From positions 1-22,136 of the forward strand of contig CAYZYC010000036.1 of assembly GCA_964481165.1 (NCBI GenBank): 22,136 bases of DNA. Direction: 5' to 3'. Below are positions 7,576 through 14,428 of the stretch, piece after piece. This stretch comes from Zeimonas sp964481165 (GTDB lineage: Bacteria; Pseudomonadota; Gammaproteobacteria; Burkholderiales; Burkholderiaceae_E). The first letter of the stretch is position 1. Each line of letters opens with the position of its first letter. Under the pieces are notes generated by a model that searched no databases, had not been told where the DNA came from, and was given only the letters and a program-made list of their open reading frames with translations. The position numbers were made by a program, and so were the translations under genes.

Positions 7576-8604
7576 TCAACGCCACGGCCGGTTGTACGCG
7601 CCGAGCGTGTGCTGCTGGCCTTCGGACCAGCGACCCAGCGCCGCCGTCCACTGCGGCTGCACGCCGTAGCGCGAAGGCTGCGCGGCGCAGTGGTCGATCG
7701 CCGCGCGCCATACGCGGGTGATCTGCTCGACGTACGCCGGACTGCGCTGGCGCCCCTCGATCTTGATCGCCGATATGCCGAACTCCATCAGTTGCGGCAG
7801 TACGGCAAGCGTATTCAGGCTCGTCGGTTCCTCGATCGCGTAGTCGCGCACGCCTTCGACGTCGAAACGCCCCTTGCACAGGGTCGGATAGCCGCGCGGC
7901 TCGTCCGGCGCATAGCGGTCGATCAGCACTCCGTTCAGGCGCGCCTCGACGCCTTCGGAGCTTTCCTCCCAGCGTACGGCCGAAGGCGGCGAGCACACGC
8001 CCGCGGTGTTCGGCGACTGTCCGGTGGCGTACGACGACAGCGCGCAACGACCCTCGACCATCACGCACAGGCTGCCGAAGCCGAACACCTCGATCTGCAC
8101 GTCGGTGTGCCGCGCCAGATGGCCGACCTGCGAGAGCGTGAGCACGCGTGGCAATACCGCGCGCTGGATCGCATAGCGTTCGCGATAGAACTCGATCGCT
8201 TCCCAGGTGGTCGCCGACGCCTGCACCGACAGGTGCAGGCGCAGCTGCGGATGATGCGAATGCGCGTAGGCGAGCACCGCGATGTCGGCGCAGATCAGCG
8301 CGTCGGCGCCGAGCTCGGCGGCGATGTCGACGGCGCGCCACCATCGCGCCGGATCGCGCGCATCGGCGTACGTGTTCAGCGCCATCAGCACCTGGCGGCC
8401 GCGCGTGTGCGCGTAGTCGATGCCGATGCGCGCCTGCGAGAGATCGAAGTTCAGGCCGGCGAAGTTGCGCGCGTTCGTCGCGTCCTTCAGTCCCATGTAG
8501 ACGGCATCGGCGCCGGCATCGATGGCGAGCATCAGCGCGCGCAGCGAGCCGGCCGGGCAGACGAGATCGGGTTTGCGTGGGGATGAATCGCGGTGCGCAG
8601 TCAT
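7576..8604 (-). CDS. ubiU: UbiU, U32-family Fe-S protein for O2-independent ubiquinone hydroxylation
   Basis: This 342-residue protein is the partner of UbiV (YhbU/UbiU, family U32). The opening DLVCPAGSLRALMLAIDAGA is the U32 signature. Cysteines at 180, 187, 204 and 243 (GSLCVMVEGRC, NTAGVC, PTLCKGRF) have spacings of 7, 17 and 39 residues, which as I recall equal those of the cluster ligands of E. coli UbiU. The end (FGISAIKIEGRQRSPAYVEQ) is also typical. The start MTAHRDSS lies 29 nt after the nnrS stop, so the gene is probably transcribed with nnrS. A much longer reading frame upstream (to 9975) overlaps nnrS out of frame and is not coding. Confidence 0.96.
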   Translation of the reverse strand: MTAHRDSSPRKPDLVCPAGSLRALMLAIDAGADAVYMGLKDATNARNFAGLNFDLSQARIGIDYAHTRGRQVLMALNTYADARDPARWWRAVDIAAELGADALICADIAVLAYAHSHHPQLRLHLSVQASATTWEAIEFYRERYAIQRAVLPRVLTLSQVGHLARHTDVQIEVFGFGSLCVMVEGRCALSSYATGQSPNTAGVCSPPSAVRWEESSEGVEARLNGVLIDRYAPDEPRGYPTLCKGRFDVEGVRDYAIEEPTSLNTLAVLPQLMEFGISAIKIEGRQRSPAYVEQITRVWRAAIDHCAAQPSRYGVQPQWTAALGRWSEGQQHTLGAYNRPWR

Positions 8605-8633
8605 GGGTGTCTCGCAGGAATCGGGGAATCGCG

Positions 8634-9932
8634 TCAACCGGGGCGGCCGTCGGCGCGCGGGCGTCCGTACCAGCCGATGTATCGCAGCGACCAGGCGCAG
8701 GCCGCGAGCGCCCACGCGAACGCGGCGGCCAGCAGCACCGCAGGATACGCGGGGACGAACACCGAGCCGATGCGCAGTGCGGTCGCGGCCTGCAGCACGA
8801 GAAAGAGCAGCCACACGGGGCGTTCCGCGCTCAGCAGTCGCCCGGACTGTCCGCAGGTGACGCGGCTCACCATCGCCACCATCGTCGAGCCGAAGAAGCC
8901 CATCGACAGTGCGTGCACCGATGCGCGTTGCAGGTCGAAACCCGGCGCACCGGTCCACAGCGCCGCGGCACCTGCGGCCTGCAGCGCGACAGCGATGCCC
9001 AGCCAGGCGAAACCGGCAAAGAGCATCTGCAGCAGGCGCGTGACGGGGCGGTGCCGGGACCACCAGCGCGCGCACAGCCACAGCAGGAAGATCGCGGCGG
9101 CCGTGTCGATCAGCGTCGCCGCGACCGTCGCGGCGCGCGCATGCGCGAGCGCCCAGGCCAGCGGCGGCTGCACGGCGAAAACGAGCAGCCACGCCTGCAG
9201 CAGCCAGTTGGGGTGCCGCAGGTCGAACGACGCACCCACCGTGCCGAAGAACGGCACCATCCGGTGCACCGCGGCGCCGAACACCGGGGCCAGGAACCAC
9301 CAGAGGATCGGCGGCACGATCCGGTGCACCGCGGTGGTCGAATCCAGATCGGTCGCGGTCGCGGCAGCGGTCGCCGTAGCCGCGAGCCACAGCGCCGCGG
9401 CTCCGACCGCGCACGCCGTCGCGATGACGACCAGATGCGCACGATCGGCCACGCGGCTCGCACCGAGCATGCGCAGCAAATGCAGGCAGAACACGCTCCA
9501 CGACCACGCGACGGCCGCGAGTCCGGCCGCCGCGACGATCGCCGAGAAATGCACACCGAAAACGAACGCGGCCCAGCCGGCGAGCCAGCCCGCGACGATT
9601 CCCAGCAGGCTGCGCGCTTCGACCGCCGGCAACGAGAGCCATCGCGGAGCTGCGGTGCAGACGAATCCGGCGAAGAACATCGGCATGAACGAGCAACCCA
9701 TCAACAGCGCATGCGCGTTTCCCGGCGCGATCGTCCAGGCGACGGGGGCATCGATGACGTAACCGGATGCCAGTGTCGCCAGCCACCACAGTGCCGACAC
9801 CGAGAGCATCGCCGCCGCGGCAGAGAACGCGAGCCGGTGCGGCGCGGCGAGCAGCGTCGCGAGGCGCCACGGCGGTTTCGGGCCACCGTGTCGCCGCGGC
9901 TGCACCGGCCGGCCATCGGAGTGTGAAGGCAC
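8634..9932 (-). CDS. nnrS: NnrS-family multi-pass membrane protein
   Basis: The product is a polytopic membrane protein of about 432 residues with roughly twelve hydrophobic segments. Family hallmarks are GNAHALLMGCSFMPMFFAGF early in the protein, VHRIVPPILWWFLAP followed by VHRMVPFFGTVGASF, and VHALSMGFFGSTMVAMVSRVT. NnrS is a heme- and copper-containing protein linked to nitric oxide stress and denitrification. The start is uncertain: no ATG precedes the first helix except an internal Met at about residue 42. A GTG at 9932 (MPSHSDGRPVQ) is used here, with a second GTG at 9905. It is the first gene of an apparent operon with ubiUVT, and the FNR-type box at 10003-10016 lies about 70 nt upstream. 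The paired HRxVP stretches give a visible 60-bp-spaced DNA repeat that reflects the protein motif. Confidence 0.88.
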   Translation of the reverse strand: MPSHSDGRPVQPRRHGGPKPPWRLATLLAAPHRLAFSAAAAMLSVSALWWLATLASGYVIDAPVAWTIAPGNAHALLMGCSFMPMFFAGFVCTAAPRWLSLPAVEARSLLGIVAGWLAGWAAFVFGVHFSAIVAAAGLAAVAWSWSVFCLHLLRMLGASRVADRAHLVVIATACAVGAAALWLAATATAAATATDLDSTTAVHRIVPPILWWFLAPVFGAAVHRMVPFFGTVGASFDLRHPNWLLQAWLLVFAVQPPLAWALAHARAATVAATLIDTAAAIFLLWLCARWWSRHRPVTRLLQMLFAGFAWLGIAVALQAAGAAALWTGAPGFDLQRASVHALSMGFFGSTMVAMVSRVTCGQSGRLLSAERPVWLLFLVLQAATALRIGSVFVPAYPAVLLAAAFAWALAACAWSLRYIGWYGRPRADGRPG

Positions 9933-9973
9933 GGGGTTCGAGAACCGATCGGAATGCCGAGGGTGAACCCGCC

Positions 9974-10016
9974 ACTGTAGTGCGACGGTCCGCGGGACTG
10001 CCTTGCGCGATATCAA
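9974..10016 (-). promoter_or_regulatory. FNR/Dnr-type box and -10 element upstream of nnrS-ubiUVT
   Basis: On the minus strand TTGATATCGCGCAA (10016-10003) fits the TTG-N8-CAA core of FNR/Dnr/NnrR-family operators. The left half TTGAT is perfect and the right half is CGCAA against ATCAA/GTCAA. A -10-like TACAGT (9979-9974) begins 31 nt from the box centre. That is the spacing of a class II promoter with the operator near -41.5. A start near 9968 would give a leader of about 36 nt for the GTG at 9932. The TGA stop of otsB is inside the box. The match is by eye and is not a scored hit. Confidence 0.5.
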
Positions 10017-10846
10017 GGCGAGGAGGGGGCGTCCTGTGTACCTGCGTCGCGCAGCAACGCCACGAGGCGCTCGATCAGGTGCTCGACGTCGTCCTGCGTT
10101 GCCAGCGAATAGCGTGCGCTGCTGTTCCCGCCCGGTTCGACCCGCACCGTCAGCCAGTCGTCGGGAGCGCGCTCGAACACGATCTCGTCGGTGTCGTCGT
10201 CGCCGACGAACAGCACCCGCTGCGTGCCGAGTTCGTCGGCGAGCTGGCGCAGCGCTTCGAACTTCGTCTGCGTCCCGGGAGGCAGCAGGTTGACGAGGAG
10301 CTTGCCGCCGATCCGGCGCGGCGCGGGCTCGAGCTGCCCGACGAAGCCGTCCAGCACCTGCAATGCCCGCGCGGGGTCGGGCGCGCGCCGGTAGTGCACC
10401 GACAACGTCGCTCCCTTGTCCTCGATCTCCAGGCCCTGCGCATCGCCGGGGTGTTCGCGAAACAGGCGTTCGAGCTCGCTGCGCCATTGCCTGCACACCG
10501 CATGCGCGCGCGCCGCTGCAACCGGGTCGGCCAGGACGCCTTCGTTGCCGTGGTTGCCGATCAGCCGGTAGGTGCCCTGCGGTGCGCGCTCGCGCAGGTC
10601 GTCCAGTGCCCGTCCCGAGATGACGACGACCCTCGCCAGCGGCGTGAGCCTGCGCAGCGAGTCCTCGACACCGGGCAGCAGCCGCGCGCGCGGCGGGTGC
10701 TCGACGATCGGCGCCAGCGTGCCGTCGAAATCGAACGCGATCAGTGCCGGACCGGCGAACAGCCTGCGCATGGCCGCATCGCCTTCGGCTTCGAGAATCG
10801 GGGGGAGCGCGACCTTCGTGCGCGGCTTCGGTGCCATCGCTTTCAT
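10013..10846 (-). CDS. otsB: Trehalose-6-phosphate phosphatase
   Basis: This 277-residue HAD-superfamily phosphatase converts trehalose-6-phosphate to trehalose. HAD motif I is DFDGTLAPI at residues 39-47, with Asp39 the nucleophile and Asp41 the general acid. VVISGRALDDLRE and IGNHGNEG follow, then IEDKGATLSVHYR (OtsB cap), KLLVNLLPPGTQTKFEAL and motif IV VGDDDTDEIVFE. The ATG at 10846 overlaps the otsA stop as ATGA, so the two are translationally coupled; an ATG three codons in is an alternative. Its stop codon lies inside the putative FNR box of the next operon. The identification is firm. Confidence 0.95.
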   Translation of the reverse strand: MKAMAPKPRTKVALPPILEAEGDAAMRRLFAGPALIAFDFDGTLAPIVEHPPRARLLPGVEDSLRRLTPLARVVVISGRALDDLRERAPQGTYRLIGNHGNEGVLADPVAAARAHAVCRQWRSELERLFREHPGDAQGLEIEDKGATLSVHYRRAPDPARALQVLDGFVGQLEPAPRRIGGKLLVNLLPPGTQTKFEALRQLADELGTQRVLFVGDDDTDEIVFERAPDDWLTVRVEPGGNSSARYSLATQDDVEHLIERLVALLRDAGTQDAPSSP

Positions 10847-13068
10847 CGCATCGGCTGGGCGGCGCTTCCCAGGCGCGCACGCAATCGGGCACGCCTGCGC
10901 AGCCGGCCGGCGTCGAGCAGCATGCGTCCGGCCCAGCGGAACACGTTGAACTCGCGCACGAGCTGCCGCATGCTGCGCATGCGCGCCTGCTGCTCGGACT
11001 CGGGCATCGTCAGCGCGGCGTGGATCGACTCGGCCACCTGGTCGATGTGGTACGGATTGACGATCAGCGCTTCGTGCAGCTCGCGGGCCGCACCGGCGAA
11101 CTGGCTCAGGATCAGCACACCGCGCTCGTCGTCGCGCGACCCGATGAACTCCTTGGCCACCAGGTTCATCCCGTCGTGCAGGCTGGTCACGACGCAGACG
11201 TCGCAGGCCCGGTAGTAGCGGAATATCGCTGCGCTGTCGTGGTGCTCGATCAGCAGGCGCACCGGCTCGACGCCGCTGCCGCCAAAACGTTCGTTGATCA
11301 GCGCCGCGGCTTCGCGCACCTGCGACTCGAAACGCTGGTATTCGTCCAGCGACGAACGCGAAGGCGCCGCGATCTGCAGCAGCGTGAAGCGGCCGATCCA
11401 CTCCGGATGCAGTTCGAGCAGGCGTTCGACCGCGCGCATGCGTTCGATGATTCCCTTCGTGTAGTCGAGCCGGTCGACGCCGACCGCGAGGCGCTGCGAC
11501 AGCTCGAGCCCCTGCTCCTCGAAGACCTCGGCGCGCGTCGTTTCGCCGCTTCCCTCGGCGGACGGCTCGGGCCACGCGATCGAGATCGGATAGGCCTCGA
11601 CGCGCGTCGGACGCCCGGCGACGGTGATCGTCGACGACTCGTATTCGATGCGCGCCTCGAGAAACCGGTCGACGGTCTCGAGGAAGTTCTTGCAGTGAAA
11701 GCGCGTGTGGAAGCCGAGGATGTCGCTGCCGAGCAGGCCGTCGAGGATCTCGCGTTTCCACGGGCAGATTCCGAAGGACTCGGGATTCGGCCACGGTATG
11801 TGCCAGAACATGATGATCGTCGCCCTGGGCAGGTGTTCGCGGACGAATCGCGGCACCAGCGCGAAGTGGTAGTCCTGCACGAGCACGACCGGATCCTCGG
11901 TCTTCGCTTCGGCGACGACGGCTTCGGCGAAGCGCCGGTTCACCGCCTGGTAGTGCTCCCAGTCCGCGCTGCGGAACACCGGTCGCACGTGCGCGATGTG
12001 GCACAGCGGCCAGAGGCCTTCGTTGGCGAAGCCGTAGTAGTAGCCGTTCTCCTCCTCGGTGCTCAGCCAGACGCGGCGCAGCGTGTACGACGGATCGCCG
12101 GTCGGCACGCCGACCCGATCGCGCGCGTCGACGGTTTCGCGGTCGGCCGAACCGCTGCCGTGGGCGATCCACGTCCCCGAGCACGCCCGCATTACCGGCT
12201 CGACGGCGGTCACCAGGCCGCTGGCGGGACGACGAACGACCGGCCCGTTGGGTCCCGTCTCGTGGATGTACGGTTCGCGGTTCGACACCACGATCACTTC
12301 GTCGCCGGAGAGCTGCTCGTGCAACAGCTTGCGCAGCGTCTGCGGAGTCCAGTGCAGCGTCATGTCGTCGTGCAGGCGCTGCTCGCTTTCGATGTCGCGC
12401 AGCATCTCGCGCAGGTCGCCCAGAAGCGGAGCGAGTTCGGGAGCGCTCTTGACGGTGGGGGTGCCGGTCGATTCGTCGCGCAGCATTTCGCGCACGCCGG
12501 CGACCCAGCCGCGCAGGCTCAATTGCGCGACCAGCACGGTGATGCCGGCGATGACGAGCCCGACCATCACGAACAGACCGATCACCCAGAACTTCGTGTC
12601 CGCGCTTCGACGCTGCACGAAGCTCATGTCGTGCACGATCAGCACGCGCCCGACCTCGTTGTCGTTCCATCGCAGCGGGCGCACCGTGACGTGCAGCGCT
12701 TCGTCGGCGAGCATCTTCGCGACGCGCGGTTCGTTGGCACGGGTGACGCAATCGAGGACTCCGGGCCACGGGTCGGTGTGCGCAGCCAGCGTGTCGTCGG
12801 GCAGGCACAGCGCGAGCGCGTACAGCCGTTCGTCGCGGATCGCGCGTGCGAAACGCTGCTCGACATCGGTCACGTCGCCGGCGGCGAGCGCCGGCGCGAT
12901 GCTGTCCTCGAGCGCGCCTCCGACGAGTTGTGCGCGGATTTCGATGTCGCGCACGAACCAGCGCGTCGTCAGCGTGTCGATCCACGGCACGACCAGCATC
13001 GCCATGACAAGCAGCGCAACGGCCAGCGGCACGACGAAGCGCAGCGACAGCCTCAGGGTGCGGAACAT
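10843..13068 (-). CDS. otsA: Membrane-anchored trehalose-6-phosphate synthase (GT20) with N-terminal sensor-like module
   Basis: The C-terminal part (about residues 256-735) is a GT20 glycosyltransferase that makes trehalose-6-phosphate from a nucleotide-glucose and glucose-6-phosphate. Motifs are VSNREPY, VLVQDYHFALVPRFV, FWHIPWPNPE, GFHTRFHCKNFLET, GVDRLDYTKGI, TSLHDGMNLVAKEFI and ILSQFAGAARELHEA. It is preceded by about 250 residues absent from E. coli OtsA (about 475 residues): a helix at about 10-30, an extracytoplasmic segment of about 130 residues, a second helix at about 160-183, then a HAMP-like or coiled linker to about 235. That is the layout of a membrane sensor. A related GT20 reaction, glucosylglycerol-phosphate synthesis, cannot be fully excluded, but the coupled otsB favours trehalose. 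The ATG at 13068 directly precedes the first helix. Total length is 741 residues. Confidence 0.92.
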   Translation of the reverse strand: MFRTLRLSLRFVVPLAVALLVMAMLVVPWIDTLTTRWFVRDIEIRAQLVGGALEDSIAPALAAGDVTDVEQRFARAIRDERLYALALCLPDDTLAAHTDPWPGVLDCVTRANEPRVAKMLADEALHVTVRPLRWNDNEVGRVLIVHDMSFVQRRSADTKFWVIGLFVMVGLVIAGITVLVAQLSLRGWVAGVREMLRDESTGTPTVKSAPELAPLLGDLREMLRDIESEQRLHDDMTLHWTPQTLRKLLHEQLSGDEVIVVSNREPYIHETGPNGPVVRRPASGLVTAVEPVMRACSGTWIAHGSGSADRETVDARDRVGVPTGDPSYTLRRVWLSTEEENGYYYGFANEGLWPLCHIAHVRPVFRSADWEHYQAVNRRFAEAVVAEAKTEDPVVLVQDYHFALVPRFVREHLPRATIIMFWHIPWPNPESFGICPWKREILDGLLGSDILGFHTRFHCKNFLETVDRFLEARIEYESSTITVAGRPTRVEAYPISIAWPEPSAEGSGETTRAEVFEEQGLELSQRLAVGVDRLDYTKGIIERMRAVERLLELHPEWIGRFTLLQIAAPSRSSLDEYQRFESQVREAAALINERFGGSGVEPVRLLIEHHDSAAIFRYYRACDVCVVTSLHDGMNLVAKEFIGSRDDERGVLILSQFAGAARELHEALIVNPYHIDQVAESIHAALTMPESEQQARMRSMRQLVREFNVFRWAGRMLLDAGRLRRRARLRARLGSAAQPMR

Positions 13069-13076
13069 AACGCCTG

Positions 13077-13082
13077 AATATA
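13077..13082 (-). promoter_or_regulatory. Candidate -10 element of otsA
   Basis: TATATT on the minus strand is an AT-rich island in GC-rich DNA and ends 8 nt before the otsA ATG. No clear -35 is visible. At normal spacing transcription would begin 0-2 nt before the start codon, giving a leaderless or nearly leaderless mRNA. Confidence 0.35.
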
Positions 13083-13160
13083 AACCATCGCTATCGGTCG
13101 ACCCGCGGCCGGCGCGCTCGTGCGGGCGCGGCGTTCGAGGCGCGTGCGCGTGCGGAACGC

Positions 13161-13166
13161 TATAGT
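13161..13166 (+). promoter_or_regulatory. Candidate -10 element of glk
   Basis: TATAGT matches five of six positions of the -10 consensus and ends 6 nt before the glk ATG. Counting the hexamer as -12 to -7 places +1 on the A of the ATG at 13173, so the transcript would be leaderless. No good -35 was found; TTCGAG at 13134-13139 is 21 bp away, which is too far. Confidence 0.4.
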
Positions 13167-13172
13167 TCGCGC

Positions 13173-14252
13173 ATGCCCGGCCCGACCCGCATCGTTCCGC
13201 AGGACCCGACGCACGGTGCTCCGGTCGAATGGCTGTTCGCCGACATCGGCGGCACCAATGCGCGTTTCGGACGCTGGCGGCGCGATCGCGGCCTGGGCCC
13301 GATCGTTCGTTCGCCCGCCGACGATTTCGACAGCCTGTCCGATGCGGTCGAGGCCTTCGAGCGCGGACGACCGGACCAGGCACGGCACGCGGCGCTGGCC
13401 GTGGCGGTGCGCGTGCGCGACGCCGTGCTGCAGATGACCAACCGGCGCTGGTCCATCGAGCCGCGCCGTCTTCGCAGCGAGCTGCGACTGGACACGCTGC
13501 ACCTGGTGAACGATTTCGTCGCTGCCGCCGCCGGCCTGCCATCGCTCGGGGACGACGCGCTGCGCGTTGTCCGCCCGGGTTCCGCGGCTTCGGATCATCT
13601 GCTGCTGATCGGTCCCGGCACGGGGCTCGGCGCCGCTGCGCTGCTCGACGCGGGAACCGGGGCCGAACGCGTGCTGGCGAGTGAAGCCGGGCACATGGGT
13701 TTCGCGGGCCACGAACCGGAGCTCGCGCCGCTGGTCGCCGCGGCAGCGCTGCGCTGGCCGCGGCTGTCGTGGGAGCGCCTGCTCAACGGCGAGGGCCTGT
13801 GCCTGTTCCTGGCGTGGCAGGACGAAGTCGCCCGTACGCCGGGCGCGCCGGATCCGAAGGCGATCGAGGCGTCGGCGCGCGCCGTTTCGGCGCGCGAGGT
13901 GTCGGCACGCGTGTCTGCCGGCGATGCGGGGGCGCTGCGCGCGGCGAGCTGGTTCTCGCGGCTGCTCGGCGCCTTCGCCGGTGACCTGTGCCTGGCCTTC
14001 GGCGCCGACGGCGGCGTGTGGCTGACCGGGGGCGTGCTCGACGGGCTCGATCGGGCCGGCGGCTTCGACGAGGCGGCCTTCCTCGACGCCTTCGACGACA
14101 AGGGCCGCTATTCGGACCGCCAGCGTCTCGTTCCGGTGCGGCGCGTTCTCGCGGACGATCTCGCGTTTCGCGGGCTCGCGCGGATCACCGACGGACAGTG
14201 CCGCGCGCCGGGACTGCTCGTGACGGGAAACGGGGCCGATGAACGAGACTGA
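13173..14252 (+). CDS. glk: Glucokinase
   Basis: This 359-residue ATP-dependent glucokinase of the proteobacterial Glk family phosphorylates glucose to glucose-6-phosphate. Motifs seen are the phosphate-binding FADIGGTNARF (22-32), HLVNDFVAAAAGL with the catalytic Asp114, LIGPGTGLGAAAL (145-157), ASEAGHMGF (169-177), SWERLLNGEGL (199-209) and LTGGVLDGL near the C-terminus. It is longer than E. coli Glk (321 residues), partly through an N-terminal stretch and a linker at 234-248 made of repeated SAR units. It diverges from otsA and its stop overlaps the first 18-bp unit at the start of the GH15 gene. The context suggests that it rephosphorylates glucose released from trehalose. Confidence 0.95.
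   Translation: MPGPTRIVPQDPTHGAPVEWLFADIGGTNARFGRWRRDRGLGPIVRSPADDFDSLSDAVEAFERGRPDQARHAALAVAVRVRDAVLQMTNRRWSIEPRRLRSELRLDTLHLVNDFVAAAAGLPSLGDDALRVVRPGSAASDHLLLIGPGTGLGAAALLDAGTGAERVLASEAGHMGFAGHEPELAPLVAAAALRWPRLSWERLLNGEGLCLFLAWQDEVARTPGAPDPKAIEASARAVSAREVSARVSAGDAGALRAASWFSRLLGAFAGDLCLAFGADGGVWLTGGVLDGLDRAGGFDEAAFLDAFDDKGRYSDRQRLVPVRRVLADDLAFRGLARITDGQCRAPGLLVTGNGADERD
13871..13915 (+). repeat. Degenerate 15-bp tandem run inside glk
   Basis: Three adjacent 15-bp units (13871-13885, 13886-13900, 13901-13915) share the TCGGCGCGCG core and encode SARAV, SAREV and SARVS. They sit in a linker between the ATP-side motifs and the last helices. The units have diverged, so this looks older than the other arrays in the window. 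Confidence 0.65.
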
Positions 14253-14428
14253 GCCGATGAACGAGATCGCGCCGAAGAACGAGATCGAGCCGAAGAACGN
14301 NNNNNNNNNNNNNNNNNNNNNNNNNNNNNNNNNNNNNNNNNNNNNNNNNNNNNNNNNNNNNNNNNNNNNNNNNNNNNNNNNNNNNNNNNNNNNNNNNNNG
14401 CCGAAGAACGAGATCGAGCCGAAGAACG
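14235..14428 (+). repeat. 18-bp tandem array across the glk/GH15 junction, interrupted by a gap
   Basis: Units with the core GCCGAWGAACGAGATCGA begin at 14235, 14253, 14271 and 14289. After the N run they resume at 14400 and 14418. The first unit contains the glk stop codon (14250-14252) and the first two units each contain an ATG. In the GH15 frame the units encode NEIEPK hexapeptides. With a perfect 18-bp period the missing length must be 7 plus a multiple of 18, and 100 does not fit. The 100 N are therefore a placeholder. Confidence 0.9.

Noticed and set aside
9251..9345. A near repeat about 60 bp apart (GGCACSATCCGGTGCACCGCGG) in nnrS.
   Set aside because: It encodes the two HRxVP motifs that are part of the NnrS family pattern, so protein constraint explains it.
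7576..9975. An 799-residue minus-strand frame reading into ubiU from upstream.
   Set aside because: Only its last 342 residues are UbiU. The upstream part overlaps nnrS in another frame and is Arg/Ala-rich nonsense.
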